Source of the DNA: Pseudovibrio sp000156235
GTDB lineage: Bacteria; Pseudomonadota; Alphaproteobacteria; Rhizobiales; Stappiaceae
Length of the DNA: 64,000 nucleotides
NCBI RefSeq assembly: GCF_000156235.1
Contig: NZ_DS996813.1
Location: 186,001-250,000 of the forward strand
Direction: 5' to 3'
The stretch's first letter is position 1, and each line of letters begins with the position of its first letter. A program made the position numbers and the translations under genes. Shown one piece after another: positions 27,121-34,971 of the stretch. The notes beneath the pieces were generated by a model that saw only the letters and a program-made list of their open reading frames with translations, was not told the DNA's origin and made no database searches.

Positions 27121-28755
27121 ATGTCTGAAACACTTGCTCCCGAGTACGTTCACACCTCTCTTTTTCCATTGGGTAAGGACAAAACCCCGTATCGCAAGCT
27201 GACTTCCGAGTTTGTTAGCGAAGTTGAGTTTGACGGAGAAAAAGTCCTGAAAGTGGAGCAAGAGGGCCTGCGCCTGCTTGCTGAAGAAGCATTTAAAGAC
27301 ATCAACCACTTCCTGCGCCCTTCTCACCTTGAGCAGCTGCGGAAAATTCTGGATGATCCTGAAGCAACTGCAAACGATAAGTTTGTTGCTTTTGATCTTA
27401 TGAAAAACGCGAATATTGCAGCAGCTGGCGTTCTGCCTATGTGTCAGGACACCGGCACAGCAATTGTGATGGGTAAGAAAGGCCGCAAGGTCTGGACCAA
27501 TGGCAACGATGAAGCGGCGCTTGGCGAAGGTGCTCGTGACGCTTACTTCAAGAAGAACCTGCGCTACTCCCAGCTGGCACCTCTCTCCATGTTCGAAGAG
27601 AAGAATACCAAGAACAACATGCCAGCTCAGATTGAGCTGTATGCTGAGGGGGATGATGCCTACAAGTTTTTGTTCATGGCAAAAGGCGGCGGGTCTGCAA
27701 ACAAGACTTTCCTGTTCCAGGGTACGCCAAGCCTGCTGACCCGTGATCGTATGATTGAGTTCCTGAAAGAGAAGATCCTCACTCTGGGAACCGCGGCATG
27801 CCCTCCATACCATCTGGCAATTGTTATTGGCGGCACCTCCGCTGAGCTGAACCTGAAATCCGTAAAGCTTGCTTCGGCCCGCTATCTGGACGAGCTGCCA
27901 ACTGAAGGTTCAGAAGGTGGTCACGCTTTCCGTGATCTGGAGATGGAAGCTGAAGTTCACAAGTTGACCCAGTCCAGCGGTGTCGGCGCTCAGTTTGGCG
28001 GCAAGTACTTCTGTCACGATGTGCGTGTTATCCGCCTGCCACGTCACGGTGCATCTCTTCCAATCGGCATTGGTGTTTCCTGCTCTGCTGACCGTCAGGC
28101 GACCGGTAAGATCACCAAGGAAGGTATTTTCCTTGAAGATCTGGAGCGGAACCCAGAAGTTTACATGCCAGAAGTCACTGACAACGATCTTTCTGATGAT
28201 GTCGTGAAGATCGACCTGACACGCCCGATGAGCGAAATTCTTGGCGAGCTTACAAAACACCCAACCAAGACCCGTTTGTCTCTGACTGGCCCATTGATCG
28301 TGGCCCGCGACCTTGCACACTCGAAGCTGCGTGATCGCCTTGAGGCCGGCGAGCCGCTTCCTGATTACATCAAGAACCACCCTGTCTATTACGCAGGCCC
28401 TGCAAAAACACCTGAAGGCATGCCATCCGGCTCCTTCGGCCCGACAACTGCGGGCCGCATGGATGCATATGTCGATCAATTCCAGGCTGCTGGCGGTTCT
28501 ATGGTCATGCTGGCAAAAGGTAACCGCTCTGCAGGTGTGCGTCGTGCCTGTCAGGCTCATGGCGGCTTCTACCTGGGCTCCATCGGTGGTCCAGCTGCAC
28601 GCCTGGCTCAGGATTGCATCAAGAGTGTTGAAGTGGTTGAATACGAAGAGCTTGGTATGGAAGCCGTCTGGAAGATCGAAGTGGAAGACTTCCCTGCCTT
28701 CATCGTGGTTGACGACAAAGGCAATGACTTCTTTAAAGAGCTGAACCTGAGCTAA
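27121..28755 (+). CDS. fumA: Fumarate hydratase class I (iron-sulfur)
   Basis: Oxygen-sensitive 4Fe-4S fumarase converting fumarate to L-malate in the TCA cycle. The 544-aa single polypeptide fuses the alpha and beta domains as in E. coli FumA/FumB. Likely cluster Cys residues are in LPMCQDTGTAIVMGKKGRK (about residue 108) and in the YFCHDVRVIRLP and GVSCSADRQATGK segments. The beta domain has YYAGPAKTPEGMPSGSFGPT and AKGNRSAGVRRACQAHGGFY. The gene stands alone with a strong terminator. The symbol is by similarity of architecture only. Confidence 0.95.
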   Translation: MSETLAPEYVHTSLFPLGKDKTPYRKLTSEFVSEVEFDGEKVLKVEQEGLRLLAEEAFKDINHFLRPSHLEQLRKILDDPEATANDKFVAFDLMKNANIAAAGVLPMCQDTGTAIVMGKKGRKVWTNGNDEAALGEGARDAYFKKNLRYSQLAPLSMFEEKNTKNNMPAQIELYAEGDDAYKFLFMAKGGGSANKTFLFQGTPSLLTRDRMIEFLKEKILTLGTAACPPYHLAIVIGGTSAELNLKSVKLASARYLDELPTEGSEGGHAFRDLEMEAEVHKLTQSSGVGAQFGGKYFCHDVRVIRLPRHGASLPIGIGVSCSADRQATGKITKEGIFLEDLERNPEVYMPEVTDNDLSDDVVKIDLTRPMSEILGELTKHPTKTRLSLTGPLIVARDLAHSKLRDRLEAGEPLPDYIKNHPVYYAGPAKTPEGMPSGSFGPTTAGRMDAYVDQFQAAGGSMVMLAKGNRSAGVRRACQAHGGFYLGSIGGPAARLAQDCIKSVEVVEYEELGMEAVWKIEVEDFPAFIVVDDKGNDFFKELNLS

Positions 28756-28782
28756 CTACTCAGTTTCTGGATTTACTGAATT

Positions 28783-28807
28783 AGGGCGCTTTTCGAAGCG
28801 CCCTTTT
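28783..28807 (+). terminator. Rho-independent terminator of fumarase gene
   Basis: Perfect stem AGGGCGCTT (28783-28791) with AAGCGCCCT (28796-28804), TTCG tetraloop, then a run of T. Confidence 0.95.
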
Positions 28808-29114
28808 TTGTGCCTACAGTTCATGACAATTTCAATCAATCAAACATCAAATTAGCATTATTCACTCTTACTTTTGTCGATTAATTAGTGTTTTAGCTAG
28901 ATGCAAATTAAGCTCGAGACGAATGTAAATCAGCTTCGAATGGATCACTAGTAAAATCCTTTGCCATAAGAAACATATAGCGGCAGTTGTAGTCTGTATT
29001 ACTTCAACAATTAATAGATTTGACATTCTAAGCTGCGAGCGTCTCCCTACTCGCTGCATAAATTCCCTCATGCAAACGAGATAAAACAAACAACAATATC
29101 CCAGGGGGTATTCA
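28808..29114. other. Intergenic region before the L,D-transpeptidase gene
   Basis: 307 bp, AT-rich, with no credible gene; presumably promoter and leader for the downstream transpeptidase. CAGGGGG lies about 10 nt before its ATG. Confidence 0.6.
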
Positions 29115-29708
29115 ATGCGCATACTTATCGCGAGTGTTGCACTTTGCTTTGCAGCACTATTTACCGGAACACAGGCAGATGCTGCGGCTTCTGGAAAGTT
29201 CTTTGATCATGCATCCAAGAAGTGGGTGACTTATGGTTCCGCTCAACACGGCAAGTCTCCCATCAAACGCAAGCAAGTCCGCTACAATGGCTCCTACGGC
29301 CCGAATACCATTGTGATCAGCACGAAAGACCGTCGCCTTTATCATATCCGTGGCAACGGTACTGCCATGGTTTATGGTGTTGGCGTCGGACGCGAAGGCT
29401 TCCAGTGGGCAGGTACACACCGCATCACTCGCAAGGCGGAATGGCCAAGCTGGACACCACCGAAGGTCATGATCGAACGTGAGCGCCGCAAAGGCCGCAT
29501 CTCCTTCTTCATGAAAGGCGGCCCGAACAATCCACTTGGTGCACGCGCCATGTATATCGGCAGCACGATCTATCGTATTCACGGCTCCAATGAGCCATGG
29601 ACTATCGGCTCTGCTGTATCTTCAGGCTGCATCAGAATGGCAAACGAAGACGTCATTCACCTCTATGACAACGTCAACGTTGGCACGAAGGTTGTTGTTC
29701 TACGCTAA
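29115..29708 (+). CDS. L,D-transpeptidase (YkuD domain), exported
   Basis: Periplasmic enzyme that forms 3-3 peptidoglycan cross-links or attaches outer-membrane proteins to peptidoglycan. The 197-aa product has a signal peptide (about residues 1-22, cleavage after QADA) and a YkuD domain: VISTKDRRLYHIRGNGTAMV, GTHRITRKAEWPSWTPP, and the catalytic signature with His156 (HGSNEPWTIG) and Cys172 (AVSSGCIRMANED). A single gene with its own terminator. Confidence 0.95.
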   Translation: MRILIASVALCFAALFTGTQADAAASGKFFDHASKKWVTYGSAQHGKSPIKRKQVRYNGSYGPNTIVISTKDRRLYHIRGNGTAMVYGVGVGREGFQWAGTHRITRKAEWPSWTPPKVMIERERRKGRISFFMKGGPNNPLGARAMYIGSTIYRIHGSNEPWTIGSAVSSGCIRMANEDVIHLYDNVNVGTKVVVLR

Positions 29709-29716
29709 AATGCTTG

Positions 29717-29741
29717 GGGCTGGTTGCTCACCAGCCCTTTT
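29717..29741 (+). terminator. Terminator of the L,D-transpeptidase gene
   Basis: Stem GGGCTGGT (29717-29724) with ACCAGCCC (29730-29737), then TTTT; it also abuts the stop of the convergent DUF971 gene. Confidence 0.9.
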
Positions 29742-30105
29742 AGCTAAGCTCTCTTGAGAGCCCACGTTCTTCCAGTTCTTTCAGATAACGATTCCACAAA
29801 AAATCTCGTTGCTCTTCCATCTCCTGGAAGTACGCCCAGGTAAAAATGCCGGTATCGTGCAGATCATCAAATGTCAGTTTAACTGCGTAATTTCCGACCG
29901 GATCAACACCGATAATCGAGACATCCTGCTTTCCTGCAATCACTTTTCTTTGATCTGGCGTATGGCCCTGAACCTCTGCAGAGGGTGACATCACCCGCAG
30001 AAACTCCGAGGTAAACGAGACTTCGAGGCCGTCATCAAAAGTAATTTCAAGATTTTTTCCATTGTTTTTTAAGTGAATTTGCGTAGGCCAACGTGTATCC
30101 GACAT
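29740..30105 (-). CDS. DUF971 domain protein
   Basis: Small 121-aa single-domain protein of the DUF971 (gamma-butyrobetaine hydroxylase N-terminal-like) family. Visible features are PTQIHLKNNGKNLEITFDDG, FTSEFLRVMSPSAEVQG and DLHDTGIFTWAYFQEMEEQR. The domain also forms the C-terminal part of plant HCF101, an iron-sulfur carrier whose remaining parts correspond to Mrp, encoded about 3 kb away. It diverges from moaA across about 190 bp. A role in Fe-S or cofactor handling is inference. Confidence 0.88.
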   Translation of the reverse strand: MSDTRWPTQIHLKNNGKNLEITFDDGLEVSFTSEFLRVMSPSAEVQGHTPDQRKVIAGKQDVSIIGVDPVGNYAVKLTFDDLHDTGIFTWAYFQEMEEQRDFLWNRYLKELEERGLSRELS

Positions 30106-30294
30106 ATTTTTTTGTCCTTGCCCAAGTTCACGGAACTCAGTATTGATGATCTAGGAATTATACCTGTGGTTCTAAGATATTTTCCTAGGTAAATCCACTG
30201 GAACTCCTTACTGATGGATTGACGCTAACTCATTGCGTACTACATTAGAATTGTTAAATTCGACGGTTTCAGAGAGACGGAAGTGGAGGTTTCC

Positions 30295-31329
30295 ATGGGG
30301 CAGTATGCCGAGGACAAACAGCAGGGTGCGCACCCAGCATTGATTGACCCGTTCGGCCGCGCCGTGACGTATCTTCGCGTCTCTGTGACTGATCGCTGTG
30401 ACCTGCGCTGCGTGTATTGCATGTCAGAGCACATGACCTTCCTGCCAAAGAAAGACGTGCTTTCGCTGGAAGAGCTAGATCGCCTTTGCACCGTATTCAT
30501 CGAAAAAGGTGTTCGGAAAATCCGTCTGACGGGTGGTGAACCCCTCGTTCGTAAAAACATTATGAGTTTTATCCGTGGCCTTAAGCGCCATCTGGATGGC
30601 GGCGCTCTTGATGAGCTTACAATCACAACGAACGGCACACAGCTTGAGCGGTATGCCGAAGAACTATTTGAGGCAGGTGTTCGCCGCATCAACGTTTCTC
30701 TCGACACATTGAACGCTGAGAAGTTCAAGGACGTTACGCGTTGGGGTGATATCCAGAAAGTGTTCAACGGGATTGAGGCTGCTCAGAAGGCAGGGCTCAA
30801 AATCAAGCTTAACGCCGTTGCTCTGAAGAACTTCAACGAAGATGAGCTTATTCCAATGCTGGAGTGGGCGCACGAACGTGGCCATGACCTCACCTTCATT
30901 GAAACTATGCCTTTGGGTGAGATTGATGGCGACCGAAACGAACAATATCTGCCTTTGAGCGATGTGCGCAAAGCTCTCTCAGCCAAGTATACACTGACGG
31001 ATATTCCGTACAAGACCGGCGGCCCTGCCCGTTACATGCGGATAGAGGAAACAGATGGTCGTCTCGGCTTTATTACGCCAATGACCCATAACTTCTGCGA
31101 AAGCTGCAACCGCGTTCGAGTGACATGTACCGGCCAGCTGTTTATGTGCCTAGGTCAGGAAGATCAGAAAGACCTTCGTGCTGCACTGCGCGCATCTGAA
31201 GGAAATGAAGTGCTTTCGGAAGCGATTGAATCAGCGATTGCACGAAAGCCAAAGGGCCATGACTTTATTATCGATCGTGATAACAAGTCTGGATCTGTTT
31301 CTCGTCATATGAGTATGACGGGGGGGTAA
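30295..31329 (+). CDS. moaA: MoaA, GTP 3',8-cyclase of molybdopterin synthesis
   Basis: Radical-SAM enzyme that with MoaC converts GTP to cyclic pyranopterin monophosphate. Start at the ATG at 30295, since GGAGG lies 5 nt upstream; an in-frame GTG at 30283 overlaps that site. The 344-aa product has the radical-SAM CxxxCxxC (Cys35, 39, 42 in DRCDLRCVYC), KIRLTGGEPLVRKN, the second cluster in NFCESCNRVRVTCTGQLFMC, and the C-terminal Gly-Gly needed for activity. No moaC/moaB is adjacent; mobA and moeA lie 7 kb downstream. A very strong terminator follows. Confidence 0.97.
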   Translation: MGQYAEDKQQGAHPALIDPFGRAVTYLRVSVTDRCDLRCVYCMSEHMTFLPKKDVLSLEELDRLCTVFIEKGVRKIRLTGGEPLVRKNIMSFIRGLKRHLDGGALDELTITTNGTQLERYAEELFEAGVRRINVSLDTLNAEKFKDVTRWGDIQKVFNGIEAAQKAGLKIKLNAVALKNFNEDELIPMLEWAHERGHDLTFIETMPLGEIDGDRNEQYLPLSDVRKALSAKYTLTDIPYKTGGPARYMRIEETDGRLGFITPMTHNFCESCNRVRVTCTGQLFMCLGQEDQKDLRAALRASEGNEVLSEAIESAIARKPKGHDFIIDRDNKSGSVSRHMSMTGG

Positions 31330-31343
31330 GTTTAAAACAATCA

Positions 31344-31382
31344 AATAGTTGGCCCCGCCTAAGGCGGGGCCAACTATTTTTA
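31344..31382. terminator. Bidirectional terminator between moaA and flp pilin gene
   Basis: 17-bp perfect arms AATAGTTGGCCCCGCCT (31344-31360) and AGGCGGGGCCAACTATT (31362-31378), flanked by A-rich and T-rich ends, so it can serve both the rightward moaA and the leftward pilin gene. Confidence 0.93.
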
Positions 31383-31391
31383 AGCATGGCA

Positions 31392-31559
31392 TCATGATGG
31401 TGTATATGAGAAGCTTGTGCTGATACCCTTAAAGAGGGTCACAATCTTATCACCGAGCAGTGGCACTGCAGCGATAACAATAACAGCCATCAAAGCCGCA
31501 AGAATACCATATTCGATTGCAGTTGCGCCTGACTCGTCTTTCAAAAACTTAGCAAACAT
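31392..31559 (-). CDS. flp: Flp/Fap-type IVb pilin (orphan)
   Basis: Structural subunit of Flp (tight-adherence) pili. Start set at the ATG at 31559 (GGAG upstream), giving 55 aa, the normal size of Flp prepilins. The N-terminus MFAKFLKDESGATAIEYG holds the TadV/CpaA cleavage motif (G followed by ATAIEY, with the conserved Glu-Tyr pair), then a hydrophobic pilin helix (about residues 17-38). No tad/cpa assembly genes are in the window, so it depends on a locus elsewhere. Confidence 0.93.
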   Translation of the reverse strand: MFAKFLKDESGATAIEYGILAALMAVIVIAAVPLLGDKIVTLFKGISTSFSYTPS

Positions 31560-31574
31560 TATTTTAAACTCCGT

Positions 31575-31625
31575 TTTGAACCCTAGAAGCCCCACTCCTC
31601 ATCGGGACTAGGGGCACCCTAGGCC
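31575..31625 (-). promoter_or_regulatory. Structured CTAG-rich leader of the pilin gene
   Basis: The leader has CCTAGGGTGCCCCTAG (reverse complement of 31608-31623), which can fold on itself, and a further CTAGGG close to the start codon that can compete for the same CCCTAG. GCCCC/GGGGC offers a third pairing. Mutually exclusive hairpins just upstream of the ribosome site could regulate translation; this is inferred from sequence only. Confidence 0.35.
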
Positions 31626-32134
31626 CTCATTTCTTGCCAATTTATGAATCAAATTCTCTGAGTAATTTAGGGATGTTAGAAGTACGCAGTTATAACTGGT
31701 GCGACACGCTATTATCCTAAATTCAATACACACACATTCGAAGTAACTCATTGTTTTTAATATATTTTTAAATAAATAAAATTGAATGATACAAATTTAC
31801 CATCCATTAACTCTATCTCTTTTTCAGCAAATTTCACAGTGCATAGCTTCAAACTGAAACCCTCTGGCACTTACTCTATATCAACGTCCAACTAAAGCGC
31901 TTTAGAATGCCTTGCCAAAATGTGTGAAATGCGCGGGATCGTTCGAAGCGGCCTTTCATCATAAGAATGTGCATTGGTGCAGTGCGTCGTCGCTTTTGCT
32001 CTGGATAGCTCACAGTCTCAACAAAGTTCGTCATATTATTCTCCAGTCATCATCTCGATGGGACAATAGTCTTGTGGTGGAGATCTCGGCAAACGAGTAA
32101 TTTCGAGCAATCAGATCAAATTATTTGAGGTGAT
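31626..32134. other. Intergenic region between flp and LysR gene
   Basis: About 510 bp with no credible gene. It is AT-rich and contains a perfect 14-bp palindrome CTAAAGCGCTTTAG at 31892-31905, a candidate operator for the LysR gene. GAGGTGAT precedes the LysR ATG. Confidence 0.5.
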
Positions 32135-33043
32135 ATGCGTTATTCGCTTCCTCCACTCAACTCTTTCAGAGCATTCGAGTGTGTTGCCAGACATATGAGT
32201 TTTGCGAAGGCTGCTCTTGAGCTCGGGCTTACACCGTCGGCATTAAGCTATCAGATCAAAATGCTTGAGGAGCAGTTACAGGTGCAGTTGTTTGTGCGAC
32301 TCAACAGAGCTATCGAGCTTACGTCAGCAGGGCACCAGTTGTTGCCTGGGGTTGAGGCTGGATTAGAGAATTTCAGCGAAGCTGTGGCTCGGGTTAAAGG
32401 GATAGACGAGGATAATGTGCTGGTCATCTCAACAGGTCCTGGCACAGCCTCAAAGGTGATAGCGCCGCGTATTTACCGCTTCATGGAAGCTTATCCGGAG
32501 ATTGAACTGCGTATCTCTGCCAATCTGAAATTGGTGGATTTCTATAAGGATGACGTTGATCTTGGGCTACGCTTTGGACGGGGCCCCTATCCGGGATTGC
32601 ATGTCGACTTTCTTATGGAAGATTATCTGACACCAATGTGCGCGCCGCGATTGGCGGAGCAGATGCGGCAACCGGAAGACTTAAAGAACTTTACGCTGCT
32701 TCACGAAGACAGCATGGCGACTTTTTTGAATGCGCCAAGCTGGAAAGATTGGCTAAGATCGGCTGGTGTTTCTCGCACGGCCTGGGCAGATAAAGGCATG
32801 CACTTTTCGCAGATTGATCATGCTCAGGATGCGGCGATTGAAGGGGCCGGAGTAATCCTGGGACGAAAGGTTCTTTGTGCTTATGATGCGCGACTTGGCT
32901 TGCTGACAAACCCGTTCGATCTGAAGATCCCTGCAACCGCTCATTACATGTTGGTTGGCTTGGAGAACTCCTTTCAAAAGCACAAATGCAAGGTTTTCAT
33001 TGATTGGATCAAGTCTGAACTTGAAGAACTTTGTCCAGCTTAG
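32135..33043 (+). CDS. LysR-family transcriptional regulator (GcvA-like)
   Basis: 302-aa regulator with an N-terminal winged helix (LPPLNSFRAFECVARHMSFA, then ALELGLTPSALSYQIKMLEE) and a C-terminal periplasmic-binding-fold effector domain (about residues 90-295). The PPLNSFRAFE start is typical of the GcvA/AmpR-like subgroup. The target is unclear because neither neighbour is an obvious partner: an orphan pilin upstream and Mrp convergent downstream. Confidence 0.92.
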   Translation: MRYSLPPLNSFRAFECVARHMSFAKAALELGLTPSALSYQIKMLEEQLQVQLFVRLNRAIELTSAGHQLLPGVEAGLENFSEAVARVKGIDEDNVLVISTGPGTASKVIAPRIYRFMEAYPEIELRISANLKLVDFYKDDVDLGLRFGRGPYPGLHVDFLMEDYLTPMCAPRLAEQMRQPEDLKNFTLLHEDSMATFLNAPSWKDWLRSAGVSRTAWADKGMHFSQIDHAQDAAIEGAGVILGRKVLCAYDARLGLLTNPFDLKIPATAHYMLVGLENSFQKHKCKVFIDWIKSELEELCPA

Positions 33044-33152
33044 CCAAGCAAATGTGTCACGCGCCCAGCCCAGCACAAATGAAGCGCAAACCAAATGTAT
33101 TGAGAAATGAAATCGGGTATTCGTCTGAGCGGTAGATATTACAGCTTTGCGA

Positions 33153-33194
33153 CAAGAAAAAACGGCAGAGGCAACACTCTAACACCCTGCCGTT
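33153..33194 (-). terminator. Terminator of mrp
   Basis: Read leftward, AAACGGCAG pairs with CTGCCGTTT (right arm 33186-33194, left arm 33160-33168) and is followed by TTTCTTG. It lies 35 nt after the mrp stop and may also slow readthrough from the LysR gene. Confidence 0.75.
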
Positions 33195-33228
33195 TCACAC
33201 TCAACTTTATCAATCAGAAGTCAGCTTA

Positions 33229-34449
33229 TCAGCCTACAACGATTTTGGGAGCTGACCTTGCCGCATCTCCAGTAGGTTGCATGACACCTTGCCAGAGGCC
33301 TGCAGCAATCACGCCATAAGCTTTCGCGATCGGGCTATCAGGATTGCTCACTGTGATCGGTACGCCGGTGTCAGACTGCTGGCGGATCTCCATAGTCAAT
33401 GGCACTTCGCCGAGGAATGGAACCTTCATCTTCTCAGCTTCTGCTTTTGCTCCGCCATGTCCGAAGATCTCATGTGTTCCGCCACAATCCGGGCAGATGA
33501 AGTGGCTCATGTTTTCGACAACGCCGAGCACAGGGATTGCCACTTTTTCAAACATTGCGATACCACGGCGAGCATCCAAAAGCGCCAGATCTTGTGGAGT
33601 AGAAACAACAAGCGCGCCTGTCAGTGGCACCTTCTGAGCCATGGTGAGCTGCACGTCTCCGGTTCCCGGCGGTAGGTCAACGATGAGGGCATCCAACTCG
33701 CCCCAGTCCACTTCACGGAGCATCTGATTGAGAGCGGAAACAACCATTGGGCCACGCCAGATCATGGCGGTGTCTTCTTCCACTAGGAAGCCGATGGACA
33801 TCAATTTGATTCCATGCGCTTCAAGCGGTTTCATAATTCTGTTTTCAGTGACTTCAGGCTGCCCGGATGCACCCATGAGTTTGGGGATGGACGGGCCGTA
33901 GATGTCAGCATCTAGCAGACCGACCTTCAATCCCATTGCGGACAAAGCTAGTGCCAGGTTTGCGGAGGTCGTGGATTTACCAACACCGCCTTTACCGGAA
34001 GCTACTGCGATGATGTGCTTTACGCCCGGAACATCCTGTTTCGCTGGCAGCGGGGCAGCTTGGGGTGGCGCTTTACGTGCAGCTGGAGGAGGTGTTGATG
34101 GAGAACCCGGCTGTTTCTCAGCGGTTAGAGCAACTAAAACAGTCTCTGCACCGGGAAGAACACCGACAACCTTTTCCGCGGCCTGACGCAGACCTTCGAG
34201 TTCTGTCGCTCGTTCTGCTGGCACCTTGATTGAAAAGACGACACGACCATCTGCGACAAACAGGTCTGCGACCAGATCCTGATCAACAATGTTGCTCTTG
34301 CCATCAGGAGATTTCACCTGTTTGAGCACCTCAAGAACGCGCTCTTGCGTCAATCCAGCCATAGCCTTTTCGGTATCCTTATGGTTTTTGCCTGATGTGA
34401 ACCCGCCTTTCAGGCGTCCCCACAATCCTTTTGGTTTGTCGTTGTCCAT
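33229..34449 (-). CDS. mrp: Mrp/ApbC-family iron-sulfur cluster carrier ATPase
   Basis: P-loop scaffold/carrier for 4Fe-4S clusters. Start at the ATG at 34449 (AAAGGG upstream), giving 406 aa. Order of parts: MIP18/DUF59 domain (about residues 30-110, ERVLEVLKQVKSPDGKSNIV), a Pro/Ala linker, then the deviant Walker A AVASGKGGVGKSTTSANLAL, LLDADIYGPSIPKLMG, and the cluster-binding CxxC in FICPDCGGTHEIFG. Nearby Fe-S client candidates are MoaA and class I fumarase, but co-regulation is not shown. Confidence 0.95.
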   Translation of the reverse strand: MDNDKPKGLWGRLKGGFTSGKNHKDTEKAMAGLTQERVLEVLKQVKSPDGKSNIVDQDLVADLFVADGRVVFSIKVPAERATELEGLRQAAEKVVGVLPGAETVLVALTAEKQPGSPSTPPPAARKAPPQAAPLPAKQDVPGVKHIIAVASGKGGVGKSTTSANLALALSAMGLKVGLLDADIYGPSIPKLMGASGQPEVTENRIMKPLEAHGIKLMSIGFLVEEDTAMIWRGPMVVSALNQMLREVDWGELDALIVDLPPGTGDVQLTMAQKVPLTGALVVSTPQDLALLDARRGIAMFEKVAIPVLGVVENMSHFICPDCGGTHEIFGHGGAKAEAEKMKVPFLGEVPLTMEIRQQSDTGVPITVSNPDSPIAKAYGVIAAGLWQGVMQPTGDAARSAPKIVVG

Positions 34450-34971
34450 CGTGCACACCCTTTAAAGCCTCTGCCAAGCAGAGAGGGATAAATATGATCT
34501 TGCTGGTAAATATGCCTGTCAGCTGAAACTGCAAGCTTTTGCCATTGGTTCTTTAGTATCTTGGTATACTTCTCAAGAAGAAATGAGCAATACAGAATTC
34601 ATGAAAGATACACCTTGTCCTTTGCGCATTCGCAATCTGTTTTGCTAAACCACTCCACTATCAGTTGAGCGGAGTTCACGCAAAGTTGAGGTCACCAACA
34701 CAAATTCACAGATATTTGCGCACTCCGCAAAATCTTTCATTGAAGATAAAACCCAGCGTCTTCTGAGGATTAGAGTGCACGCTAGGGGATCTACCTTACG
34801 TTTTGGAGAGCTCGTTTCATGCTCCTGATACAATCACTCAACAAACTGAGGGTAATGCGTGATATTTAGGAAGCTAAGAACCCTCTTGCTGCTGCGCACG
34901 GGAGCGGGAGGATCGGGCGAAATTCATGCTGACAATTCTGTTCTGCATTTTCCACGGGCTAGGAGGCAATC
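34450..34971. other. Intergenic region between mrp and the cpdB-like gene
   Basis: 522 bp between divergent genes with no credible coding sequence. AGGAGG (34961-34966) is the ribosome site of the downstream GTG start. I see no clear promoter boxes or repeats. Confidence 0.6.

Noticed and set aside
28868..29122. 84-codon leftward open frame before the L,D-transpeptidase gene
   Set aside because: It lies in the AT-rich promoter region, overlaps the downstream start and has no family features.
31912..32100. 62-codon rightward open frame before the LysR gene
   Set aside because: No ribosome site, no recognisable domain and odd composition; the region behaves as non-coding.
34645..34833. 62-codon leftward open frame between mrp and the cpdB-like gene
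   Set aside because: No good ribosome site and no similarity that I recognise; the length is expected by chance.
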